Source: Dongia_B sp964406155
GTDB taxonomy: Bacteria; Pseudomonadota; Alphaproteobacteria; Dongiales; Dongiaceae
Length of the DNA: 64,000 nt
Direction: 5' to 3'
Assembly: GCA_964406155.1 (NCBI GenBank)
Contig: CAYOQR010000003.1
Coordinates: forward strand, 1 to 64,000
Both the position numbers and the translations under genes were made by a program. Shown piece after piece: positions 52,321 through 59,600 of this stretch. Within the stretch, counting starts at the first letter, position 1. Each line of letters opens with the position of its first letter. The notes under the pieces were generated by a model. The model made no database searches, was not told the DNA's origin, and saw only the letters and a list, made by a program, of their open reading frames with translations.

Positions 52321-53709
52321 ATGTCTGCAGTGCAGAAAACCATCACCCCGATCGACAATTCCGTCTATGTCGAGCGGCCCTATAACAGCCAGGCCGAGAT
52401 CCAGGCCGCGCTCAGCGTGGCCTGGAAGGCGCAGATCGTCTGGAAGCAGACGCCGCTCGCCGAGCGTGCCAAGCTGCTCAACAAGGCGATCGACATCTTC
52501 CTGATCAACAAGGATCGCTATGCCGAGGAAATCACCCGGCAGATGGGCCGACCGATCTCCCAGAGCCCGGGCGAAATGCGCGGTTTCGAGGAACGTGCCC
52601 GCTACATGATCCAACTCGCGCCGGAAGCCCTGGCCGACATTGAGGCCAAGGACAAGCCGGGCTTCACCCGCTTCATCCGCCGTGAAGCTTTGGGCGTCGT
52701 CTTCATCGTCGCTCCCTGGAATTACCCCTATCTCACCTCGGTCAACGGCGTCGTCCCGGCGCTGATGGCCGGCAATGCCGTCATCCTGAAACATTCGGCC
52801 CAGACGCCGCTTTGCGCCGAGGGCTTCCAGGATGCCTTCGACAAGGCCGGTTTGCCCAAGGGCCTGTTCCAGCATCTGGTCCTGACCCATGACGACACCG
52901 CGAAGGTGATCGCCGCGCCGGAAGTGGCCTATGTCAACTTCACCGGGTCGGTGGCCGGCGGCCATGCGGTGCAGCAGGCGGCACTCGGCAAGTTCATCGG
53001 CATCGGCCTGGAGCTTGGCGGCAAGGACCCGGCCTATGTGCGGGCCGATGCCAATCTCGATCATGCGGTCGAGAACCTGGTCGACGGCGCGATGTTCAAT
53101 TCCGGCCAGTGCTGCTGCGCCATCGAGCGCATCTATGTGCATGAAAGCCTGTACGACAAGTTCGTCGACGGCTTCGTCGATCTGACCAAGAAGTATCGCC
53201 TCGGCAATCCGCTCGACACCAACACCAATCTCGGGCCGATGGTGCGCACCTCGGCGGCGGAATTCGTGCGCGGCCAGATCGAGGATGCCGTGAAGCGCGG
53301 CGCCAAGGCCCTGGTCGATGCGAAGAGCTTTGCCGCCAACAAGGCCGGCACGCCCTATCTCGCCCCCCAGGTACTGGTCAATGTCGACCACTCCATGTCG
53401 ATCATGTCGGACGAAAGCTTCGGCCCGGTCATCGGCATCATGAAAGTGAAGTCCGACGACGAAGCCGTGAAGCTGATGAACGACAGCAAGTTCGGCCTGA
53501 CCGCCGCGCTCTGGACCATGGACGAACAGGCCGCCTTGAAGATCGGCGACCAGATCGCCACCGGCACGGTCTATATGAACCGCTGCGACTATCTGGACCC
53601 GGCTTTGGCCTGGGTCGGGGTCAAGGATTCCGGCCGTGGTGCCACCCTGAGCAAGGTCGGCTATGAAATGCTGACCCGGCCGAAGTCGTTCCATCTGCGC
53701 CAGATCTAA
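52321..53709 (+). CDS. Aldehyde dehydrogenase
   Basis: NAD(P)-dependent aldehyde dehydrogenase, 462 residues. The catalytic Cys lies in NSGQCCCAIERIYV, the catalytic Glu in LELGGKDPAYV, and the cofactor site in VIFIVAPWNYPYL, LKHSAQTPLCAEGF and NFTGSVAGGHAVQ; ESFGPVIGIMKV is the usual C-terminal mark. Shorter than the 490-500 residue betaine aldehyde dehydrogenases. Starts nine bases after the glutamine-synthetase-like gene, behind AGGAAG, and ends at a strong terminator, so ligase and dehydrogenase form one unit. It may oxidise the aldehyde made from a glutamylated amine; inference. Confidence 0.93.
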   Translation: MSAVQKTITPIDNSVYVERPYNSQAEIQAALSVAWKAQIVWKQTPLAERAKLLNKAIDIFLINKDRYAEEITRQMGRPISQSPGEMRGFEERARYMIQLAPEALADIEAKDKPGFTRFIRREALGVVFIVAPWNYPYLTSVNGVVPALMAGNAVILKHSAQTPLCAEGFQDAFDKAGLPKGLFQHLVLTHDDTAKVIAAPEVAYVNFTGSVAGGHAVQQAALGKFIGIGLELGGKDPAYVRADANLDHAVENLVDGAMFNSGQCCCAIERIYVHESLYDKFVDGFVDLTKKYRLGNPLDTNTNLGPMVRTSAAEFVRGQIEDAVKRGAKALVDAKSFAANKAGTPYLAPQVLVNVDHSMSIMSDESFGPVIGIMKVKSDDEAVKLMNDSKFGLTAALWTMDEQAALKIGDQIATGTVYMNRCDYLDPALAWVGVKDSGRGATLSKVGYEMLTRPKSFHLRQI

Positions 53710-53760
53710 TCGAGGCGCTGATCGAATTGACTTTCGATCATCTCAGGCGATGATGTATCC

Positions 53761-53789
53761 AACCCCCATCCTTCCAGGATGGGGGTTTT
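53761..53789 (+). terminator. Strong hairpin with T-run after the aldehyde dehydrogenase
   Basis: CCCCCATCCT (53763-53772) and AGGATGGGGG (53776-53785) form a 10-base stem with loop TCC, then TTTT. The next gene starts only 16 bases later at 53806, so either a promoter sits within or ahead of the hairpin, or read-through/attenuation controls the downstream genes. Confidence 0.9.
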
Positions 53790-53805
53790 CGTTTCGGGGT
53801 AGGGC

Positions 53806-55164
53806 ATGAGCGGCAGCGACCAATCCGACATCGTCATCATCGGCGCCGGCGTTGTCGGCTGCGCCCTGTTCCGGCGCTTCGCCCTGATGGGCCTGAAGCC
53901 GCTGCTGCTCGAGGCCGGCGGCGACATTCTCTCCGGTGCCAGCAAGGGCAACAGCGCCCTGCTGCATACCGGCTTCGACGCGCCGCCGGGCAGTCTGGAA
54001 GTCGCCTGCATGCAGGCCGGCTATCGCGAATATATCGAGATCAAGGACCGGCTCAATCTGCCGCTGGTGGAAAGCGGTGCACTGGTCGTCGCCTGGGATG
54101 ACGAGCAACTGGCCAAGCTGCCGGAGATCGTCGCCAAGGCGCATCAGAACAATGTCCTCGATGCGCGCGAGATCGATCAAGACGATCTTCGCCGCCGTGA
54201 GCCGCAACTTGCCGATCATGCATGCGGCGCGGTGCTGGTGCCCGGCGAGCATATCATCGACCCCTGGTCGGCGCCGCTGGCTTATGTGCTGCAGGGTCTC
54301 GCCCATGGCGGACGAGTACGCCGGCGCTGCCGCGTCACCGGCGGCGACTTCGATGGCGCGACATGGCGCCTCACCACCACGACAGGAACAGTCTCGGCTG
54401 GAATCGTGATCAATGCCGCCGGCAATTACGGTGATCTCGTCGAGGCGATCTGCCGTCCGAGCCCCTTCAAGGTGACGCCGCGCAAGGGCCAGTTCGTGGT
54501 CTTCGACAAGCCTGCCGCGGCACTGGTCCATGCCATCATCCTGCCGGTGCCGACCGAGCGCACCAAGGGCATCGTCATCTGCCGCACCGCCTTCGGCAAT
54601 CTGCTGGTAGGGCCGACCGCCGAGGACCAGGAAGATCGTGCCCTGGCCGAGGTTGATCAGGCCACCCTGCAGCATCTGATCGACAAAGGCATCGAGATGC
54701 TGCCGGGCCTGCGGCAGCAGACCGTCAACGCCACCTATGCCGGCCTGCGGCCGGCGACGCAGTTCAAGGACTATCAGATCGAGGCGCTGCCCGAGCGCCG
54801 CTGGATCACCGTCGGTGGCATCCGTTCGACCGGCCTCACCGGGGCGCTCGGCATCGCCCGGCATGTCGCCGCCTTGCATCAGCAGCATTTCAACGGCACG
54901 GTACCGGCCGAGCCGATTTGGACACCAGTTCCCAATATCTGCGAATACCGGCAGCGCCCCTATCAGACAGGCGCCGGCACGGATATCGTCTGCCATTGCG
55001 AATGGGTCACGCGCGGCGAAATCGAAACGGCGCTGAGCGGTCCCTTCCCCGCCGGCGATCTCGGCGGCCTCAAGCGACGGACGCGATGCATGATGGGCCG
55101 CTGCCAGGGATTCTATTGCGGCGCCGAGGTGACCCGGATGGCCGAAGGGCGGTTGGGCACATGA
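53806..55164 (+). CDS. GlpA-like FAD dehydrogenase with C-terminal [2Fe-2S] domain
   Basis: 452-residue flavoprotein of the DAO/GlpA group. N-terminal FAD site DIVIIGAGVVGCALFRRFALMG; GNSALLHTGFDA is the family flavin-contact loop. A C-terminal BFD-like [2Fe-2S] domain has IVCHCEWVTRGEIE and CMMGRCQGFYCG (four Cys: CxC then Cx4C). True G3P dehydrogenases have GGK at the phosphate site; here the segment is GGIRSTGLTGALG. With its overlapping neighbour (ATGA), it resembles the two-subunit flavoprotein modules found beside glycerol kinase in Thermotoga and Clostridia. Likely oxidises a polyol phosphate or hydroxy acid and passes electrons via its FeS cluster. Confidence 0.88.
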   Translation: MSGSDQSDIVIIGAGVVGCALFRRFALMGLKPLLLEAGGDILSGASKGNSALLHTGFDAPPGSLEVACMQAGYREYIEIKDRLNLPLVESGALVVAWDDEQLAKLPEIVAKAHQNNVLDAREIDQDDLRRREPQLADHACGAVLVPGEHIIDPWSAPLAYVLQGLAHGGRVRRRCRVTGGDFDGATWRLTTTTGTVSAGIVINAAGNYGDLVEAICRPSPFKVTPRKGQFVVFDKPAAALVHAIILPVPTERTKGIVICRTAFGNLLVGPTAEDQEDRALAEVDQATLQHLIDKGIEMLPGLRQQTVNATYAGLRPATQFKDYQIEALPERRWITVGGIRSTGLTGALGIARHVAALHQQHFNGTVPAEPIWTPVPNICEYRQRPYQTGAGTDIVCHCEWVTRGEIETALSGPFPAGDLGGLKRRTRCMMGRCQGFYCGAEVTRMAEGRLGT

Positions 55165-56390
55165 GCAGCAAGACGACATCGGCCGAAGTCGTCATCGTCG
55201 GCGGCGGCCCCGCCGGGCTGTCCTGTGCGCGGGCTCTGAAGCAAGCAGGCCTGCGCGACATCATCATCCTGGAACGCGAAGCCGAGGCCGGCGGCATTCC
55301 CCGTCATTGCGGTCATACCGGCTATGGCCTGCGCGAGTTCTCCCGCCTGATGACCGGTCCCGGCTATGCAAGGCGGCTGGTTGATGAGGTCTCCGGCCTC
55401 GATCTGCGCACCAAGACGACGGTCCTGCGCCTGGAGCCCGATGGCGTGGTGCAGGTGACCGGCACGGACGGCCCGATGCGGATATCCGCCGGCAAGGTGC
55501 TGCTGGCGCTGGGCGCCCGCGAGACGCCACGCAGCGCCCGGCTGCTGACCGGTACACGGCCCTGGGGCGTGATGAATACCGGCATGCTGCAGCAGATGGT
55601 CTATCTGCAGGGGCGCAAGCCGTTCGAGCGCCCCGTCGTCATTGGTACGGAACTAGTTTCCTTCTCGACCCTGCTGACGCTGCGCCATATCGGCGTCAAG
55701 CCGGTGGCGATGATCGAGGCCAATGATCGCATCACGGCGCGGCGCCCGGCCGATCTCATCACCCGCCTCGCTTTCGGCGTGCCGGTCCTGACCCGTACAA
55801 AGCTCATCCGCATCCTCGGCATCGACCGCGTCGAAGGCATCGAGATCGATCGTGGCCAGGGCATCGAGCGCCTCGATTGCGACGGCGTCATCCTGACGGG
55901 ACGGTTCCGGCCGGAAACCGCCCTGGTGGTGCCGAGCCGTCTCGAGATTGATCCCGGAACCCGTGGCCCGGTCATCGACCAGTTCATGCGCTGCAGCGAT
56001 CCCGCCTATTTCGCCGCCGGCAATCTGTTGCGCAGCATCGAGACCGCCGGACAATGCTTCCGCGAGGGACGCGCCGTGGCAGCGAACATCCTGAACGCGT
56101 TGCGTGAAAAATTGCCGGCCCCTGTCGCTTCCGTCCCGGTGAACGTCTCGGCGCCACTCGCTTATGTCTATCCCCAGCGGATCGATCCCGCCGGCCCGAC
56201 CGATCAGCCCTTGCTGTTCAAGGCCCGTGTCATGCATGCGACGCGGGGCCGGCTCCAGGTCAGTATCGATGGAAAAACCGTGTGGTCCCGCAGTATACAG
56301 GCCTTGCCCGAACGGCGTCTGGCCTGGCATCTGCCGGCCGGCCTGCTGCGCGGCGCACAACGTATTCAAATCGAGATTGCCGACGGTTGA
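55161..56390 (+). CDS. FAD/NAD-dependent oxidoreductase, partner subunit
   Basis: 409-residue pyridine-nucleotide-disulphide-like flavoprotein. FAD site EVVIVGGGPAGLSCARALKQAG at residues 9-30, family-typical EAGGIPRHCGHTGYG, and a second dinucleotide region around RPVVIGTELVSFSTLLTLRHIG. It ends with an extra region of about 80 residues (from about 325), rich in beta-like segments, in place of the small DUF1667 subunit seen in related operons; I do not recognise it. Start overlaps the previous stop (ATGA), so the two flavoproteins are made one-to-one and probably form a complex that reduces or oxidises NAD(P)+ . The frame extends back to 54918 only as a shadow. Confidence 0.85.
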   Translation: MSSKTTSAEVVIVGGGPAGLSCARALKQAGLRDIIILEREAEAGGIPRHCGHTGYGLREFSRLMTGPGYARRLVDEVSGLDLRTKTTVLRLEPDGVVQVTGTDGPMRISAGKVLLALGARETPRSARLLTGTRPWGVMNTGMLQQMVYLQGRKPFERPVVIGTELVSFSTLLTLRHIGVKPVAMIEANDRITARRPADLITRLAFGVPVLTRTKLIRILGIDRVEGIEIDRGQGIERLDCDGVILTGRFRPETALVVPSRLEIDPGTRGPVIDQFMRCSDPAYFAAGNLLRSIETAGQCFREGRAVAANILNALREKLPAPVASVPVNVSAPLAYVYPQRIDPAGPTDQPLLFKARVMHATRGRLQVSIDGKTVWSRSIQALPERRLAWHLPAGLLRGAQRIQIEIADG

Positions 56391-56423
56391 CCCCGCCGGA
56401 TGTCAGGAACAGGTGTTGAGATT

Positions 56424-57620
56424 ATGCAGTGGTTGATCAACGGACAGTATCTGGATGTCGAAGCCGGCGCCTTCCGGCGCGGCAACATCACCGTCGAGGG
56501 CGGCAAGATCGCCAAGCTGGGTGCCAGCGGCGCACCGGCCAAGGGCGATCAGGTGATCGACCTTAAAGGTGCCTGGATCCTGCCCGGCCTGATCGACTGC
56601 CATGTGCATCTGACCTTGCCGACCGATAACGTCGATTATACCCAGCGCACCGACGCCGAAGTCGCCCTCTATGCGGCCAAGGCGGCCGAACGCACCCTGC
56701 TCTGCGGCATTACCACGGTACGCGATGTCGGCGGCTGGAACTATGTCGAGATGGCGGTGCGTGCCGCCATCGAACGCGGCGAGTATGTCGGCCCGCGCAT
56801 GGTGCTTGCCGGCCGCATCCTCTCGATCACCACGGCGGGCATGGACCTCTATCCCGGCATGTATGAGATCGCCGATGGGGCCGATGCCGTGAAGGCCGCC
56901 GCCCGCAAGCAGCTCGCCAATGGCGCCGATCTCATCAAGGTCATGGCGACCGGTGCCGTCCTGTCGCCGGAAAGCGAGGATCCGCGCTCGATCCAGTTCA
57001 CGCAGGAAGAACTCAAGGCGGCGGTGGAAATCGGCAACGACAATTTCAAGCATATCGCCGCCCATGCCCATGCCTGCCGCGGCATCGCCAACGCCGTCGC
57101 CGCCGGCTGCAGCAGCATCGAGCACGGTACCTATGCCGATGAGGCGGTGTTGCGCGAGATGGCGGCCAAGGGCGTTTTCCTGGTGCCGACGCAATGCACC
57201 CTGGACGGCATGCTGAACGACAAGGCAGCGATGGCGGCGATGCCGCCGCATCAGGTCGACCGCATGATCGAAAGCGGCAAGATTTCCGCCGAGGCGACCC
57301 GGCGAGCCTATGAACTGAACGTGCCCATCGCCATGGGCACCGATGCCGGAACGCCGGGCAATCATCACGGCGAGAACTGGCAGGAGCTGATCGTCATGGT
57401 GCGCGATAGCGGCCTGACGCCGATCGACAGCATCCGCGCGGCGACGGTCAACGCCGCCAAGCTGATCCGCCGGGACGACAAGCTGGGACAGATCAAGGAA
57501 GGCTATCTCGCCGATATCGTCGCCTATGCGCGCAATCCGCTGGACGATATCAAGGCGGTGTCGCAGGTCGGCTTCGTCATGAAGGGCGGCCAGGTCTTCA
57601 AGAACAACTTCGCGGGGTAG
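56424..57620 (+). CDS. Amidohydrolase (imidazolonepropionase/Xaa-Pro dipeptidase-like)
   Basis: 398-residue metal-dependent amidohydrolase. A full binuclear site is seen: LPGLIDCHVHLTL (HxH), the carboxylated-Lys candidate in GADLIKVMATGAV, HIAAHAHACRG and SIEHGTYAD (two His), and the late Asp in MGTDAGTPGNHH. It resembles the carboxypeptidase/prolidase-like branch that hydrolyses N-acyl or dipeptide-like bonds. TVRDVGGWNYVEM and the C-terminal GYLADIVAYARNPLDDI are typical. Placed between the flavoprotein pair and the FGGY kinase with gaps of 33 and five bases, so the four are one operon. It may release the polyol or amine moiety that the kinase uses; inference. Confidence 0.88.
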   Translation: MQWLINGQYLDVEAGAFRRGNITVEGGKIAKLGASGAPAKGDQVIDLKGAWILPGLIDCHVHLTLPTDNVDYTQRTDAEVALYAAKAAERTLLCGITTVRDVGGWNYVEMAVRAAIERGEYVGPRMVLAGRILSITTAGMDLYPGMYEIADGADAVKAAARKQLANGADLIKVMATGAVLSPESEDPRSIQFTQEELKAAVEIGNDNFKHIAAHAHACRGIANAVAAGCSSIEHGTYADEAVLREMAAKGVFLVPTQCTLDGMLNDKAAMAAMPPHQVDRMIESGKISAEATRRAYELNVPIAMGTDAGTPGNHHGENWQELIVMVRDSGLTPIDSIRAATVNAAKLIRRDDKLGQIKEGYLADIVAYARNPLDDIKAVSQVGFVMKGGQVFKNNFAG

Positions 57621-57625
57621 GATAG

Positions 57626-59059
57626 ATGGGGGAAAGATCTGTCATTGCCATTGATCAGGGCACGACCGGCACCAAGGTCCATCGCCTGGATCAGGCTGGT
57701 ACTTTCGAAACCATCGGCGGCTTCGAACACAAACAGATCTTCCCCCAGCCCGGCTGGGTCGAACACAATCCGGAAGAGCTCATCGACCATGTGACACGCT
57801 GCATCCATCTGGCGACCGATGCGGCGGCCATTGGCCTCGACAATCAGGGCGAGACCGTGGTTGCCTGGGACAGCCAGACCAAGCGGGCTATCTATAATGC
57901 CATCGTCTGGCAAGATGCCCGCACCGAGGGTGAGATCCAACGCCTGAAGGCGGCCGGCGCAGAAGGCGAAACGCTGCAGCGGGCCGGCCTGCCGCTCGAT
58001 CCCTATTTCTCCGCCAGCAAGCTGAAATGGCTGCTGGACAATGTGCCGGAAGCCCGCGACCTGCGGCGGCAAGGGCGCTTGCGGCTCGGCACCAGCGACA
58101 GCTTCTTTCTCGACCGCCTGACCGGTCAGTTCCGCACCGATGTGACCACCGCCTCACGCACCAGTCTCATGAATCTGGAGGCATTGGCCTGGGACCCGGT
58201 CCTCTGCGAGCTCTTCGGTGTGCCGATGGATTGCCTGCCGGAGATCGGGCCGACCGCCGGCCAATTGGGCGAGATCGACAAGGTGCCGCTGACCGCCAAT
58301 GTGGTCGACCAGCAGGCAGCCCTGTTCGGCCATGGCTGCCGCCAGCCAGGCGATGCCAAGATCACCTTCGGCACCGGCGCCTTTGCCTTGGCCATCGCCG
58401 GCGACACGCCATTGCGCGACGCCGCCAGCGGGCTGCTGCCGACAATCGCCTGGCAGATCGGCGACGCGCCCTGCACCTATGCCCTGGATGGCGGCGTCTA
58501 CAATGCGGCCTCCGCGATCAACTGGGCGCGAAGCCTCGGCCTCTTCGCCGATTATACGGAAATCGACAGCTTCCCGGCGGAAGCCGCCATCGCCCGCAGC
58601 ATCGTCTTCGTGCCGGCCCTCTCCGGCCTCGGCTGTCCCTATTGGGACCGCAGCGCGGCCGGCATGTGGCTCGGCCTCGGCCTCGATACCAGCAAGGCCG
58701 ATATGATGCAGGCCGTGCTGGAAGGTATCGGGCTGCGGGCGAGCGAAGTGATGCACGCCATGGCAAAACTGATACCGATCAGCGATCAGCTCTCCGTGGA
58801 TGGCGGCGTGGTGCGGAACAGCTATTTCTGCCGGTTCCTGGCTGGTGCCCTCGATCGCCGGCTCACCATCCCCTCCAGCGCCGAACTGACCGGCCTGGGT
58901 GCCGCGCAACTGGCGATGATCGGCGCGGGTCTTGCAACCCTGGAAACCCTGCCGCCCGCACCGCCGGCGAGCCGCGTCATCACTCCGGAACAGACTGTCT
59001 CCACTGACCTGCATGCAAGGTTCGGCGACGCCGTCTCCCGCTGCCGTAACTGGCGCTGA
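57626..59059 (+). CDS. FGGY kinase, glycerol kinase-like with altered pocket
   Basis: 477-residue sugar/polyol kinase aligned well with E. coli GlpK (502). Conserved: AIDQGTTGTK, AIVWQDART (Trp95), DPYFS (Tyr127), VDQQAALFG (Asp228, the catalytic base position), FGTGAFAL, FVPALSGLGCPYWD and VDGGVVRNSYFCRFLAGAL. The glycerol-binding Arg83 of GlpK lies in NQRET; here it is NQGET (Gly75), while the neighbouring Glu76 is kept. That suggests a substrate larger than, or different from, glycerol. Starts five bases after the amidohydrolase. Directly upstream are the GlpA-like flavoproteins, so kinase and dehydrogenase may work in sequence on a polyol. Stop abuts the macrodomain gene. Confidence 0.9.
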   Translation: MGERSVIAIDQGTTGTKVHRLDQAGTFETIGGFEHKQIFPQPGWVEHNPEELIDHVTRCIHLATDAAAIGLDNQGETVVAWDSQTKRAIYNAIVWQDARTEGEIQRLKAAGAEGETLQRAGLPLDPYFSASKLKWLLDNVPEARDLRRQGRLRLGTSDSFFLDRLTGQFRTDVTTASRTSLMNLEALAWDPVLCELFGVPMDCLPEIGPTAGQLGEIDKVPLTANVVDQQAALFGHGCRQPGDAKITFGTGAFALAIAGDTPLRDAASGLLPTIAWQIGDAPCTYALDGGVYNAASAINWARSLGLFADYTEIDSFPAEAAIARSIVFVPALSGLGCPYWDRSAAGMWLGLGLDTSKADMMQAVLEGIGLRASEVMHAMAKLIPISDQLSVDGGVVRNSYFCRFLAGALDRRLTIPSSAELTGLGAAQLAMIGAGLATLETLPPAPPASRVITPEQTVSTDLHARFGDAVSRCRNWR

Positions 59060-59578
59060 CTAGAGCGCAGCAAGCCGCTGCCGATAGGCCTGATAGATCT
59101 CGTTGCCGAAGCAGGCGAAGATCACCTGCGTGATAGCTGGATTGCCGGCGAGGCAGGTCATCGTCTCATCGACCGCGATCGCCACTGCCTGATCGACCGG
59201 GTAACGATAGATGCCGCAACTGATCGCCGGGAAGGCGATCGTGCCGATACCGTGATGGCTCGCCAGACGGAAGGTGCTGGCATAACAGCCCCGCAGCAAT
59301 TCCGCTTCGTTCCGGCCGCCACCATGCCAGACCGGCCCGACCGTGTGGATCACATAGCTGGCGGCCAGGTTGTAGCCCTTGGTCAGCTTCGCCTGCCCGG
59401 TCGGGCAACCGCCGAGGGTTCGGCATTCCGCCAACAACTCCGGCCCTGCGGCTCGGTGGATGGCGCCATCGACGCCACCGCCACCGAGCAAGGTTTCATT
59501 GGCGGCGTTGACGATGGCATCGACCTTCAGCTTGGTGATGTCGCCCTGGACGACCTCGATCCTGTCCGTCACAGCCAT
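59060..59578 (-). CDS. Macrodomain protein (O-acetyl-ADP-ribose deacetylase type)
   Basis: 172-residue single macrodomain, MacroD/YmdB type, which hydrolyses O-acetyl-ADP-ribose and removes mono-ADP-ribose from acidic residues. Signature segments: IEVVQGDITKLKVDAIVNAANETLLGGGGVDGAIHRAAG, GQAKLTKGYNLAASYVIHTVGPVW and ISCGIYRYPVDQAV. I use the ATG at 59578, seven bases behind AAGGA; an ATG at 59584 abuts that site. It converges on the FGGY kinase with no space between stops, and is downstream of the DgcA-like gene on the same strand. A catabolic role is not obvious; it may deal with NAD-derived by-products. Confidence 0.93.
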   Translation of the reverse strand: MAVTDRIEVVQGDITKLKVDAIVNAANETLLGGGGVDGAIHRAAGPELLAECRTLGGCPTGQAKLTKGYNLAASYVIHTVGPVWHGGGRNEAELLRGCYASTFRLASHHGIGTIAFPAISCGIYRYPVDQAVAIAVDETMTCLAGNPAITQVIFACFGNEIYQAYRQRLAAL

Positions 59579-59600
59579 CGTCATATCCTTTCAGCCTGGA

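Noticed and set aside
50770..53694. A 974-codon open frame on the minus strand opposite the ligase and aldehyde dehydrogenase
   Set aside because: It is an antisense shadow created by GC-rich codon use in two well-supported plus-strand genes; the protein has no recognisable domain and no ribosome site.
57626..59059. Straight annotation as glycerol kinase glpK
   Set aside because: The glycerol-binding Arg is Gly and no glycerol facilitator or canonical G3P dehydrogenase is adjacent, so the symbol would overstate the evidence.
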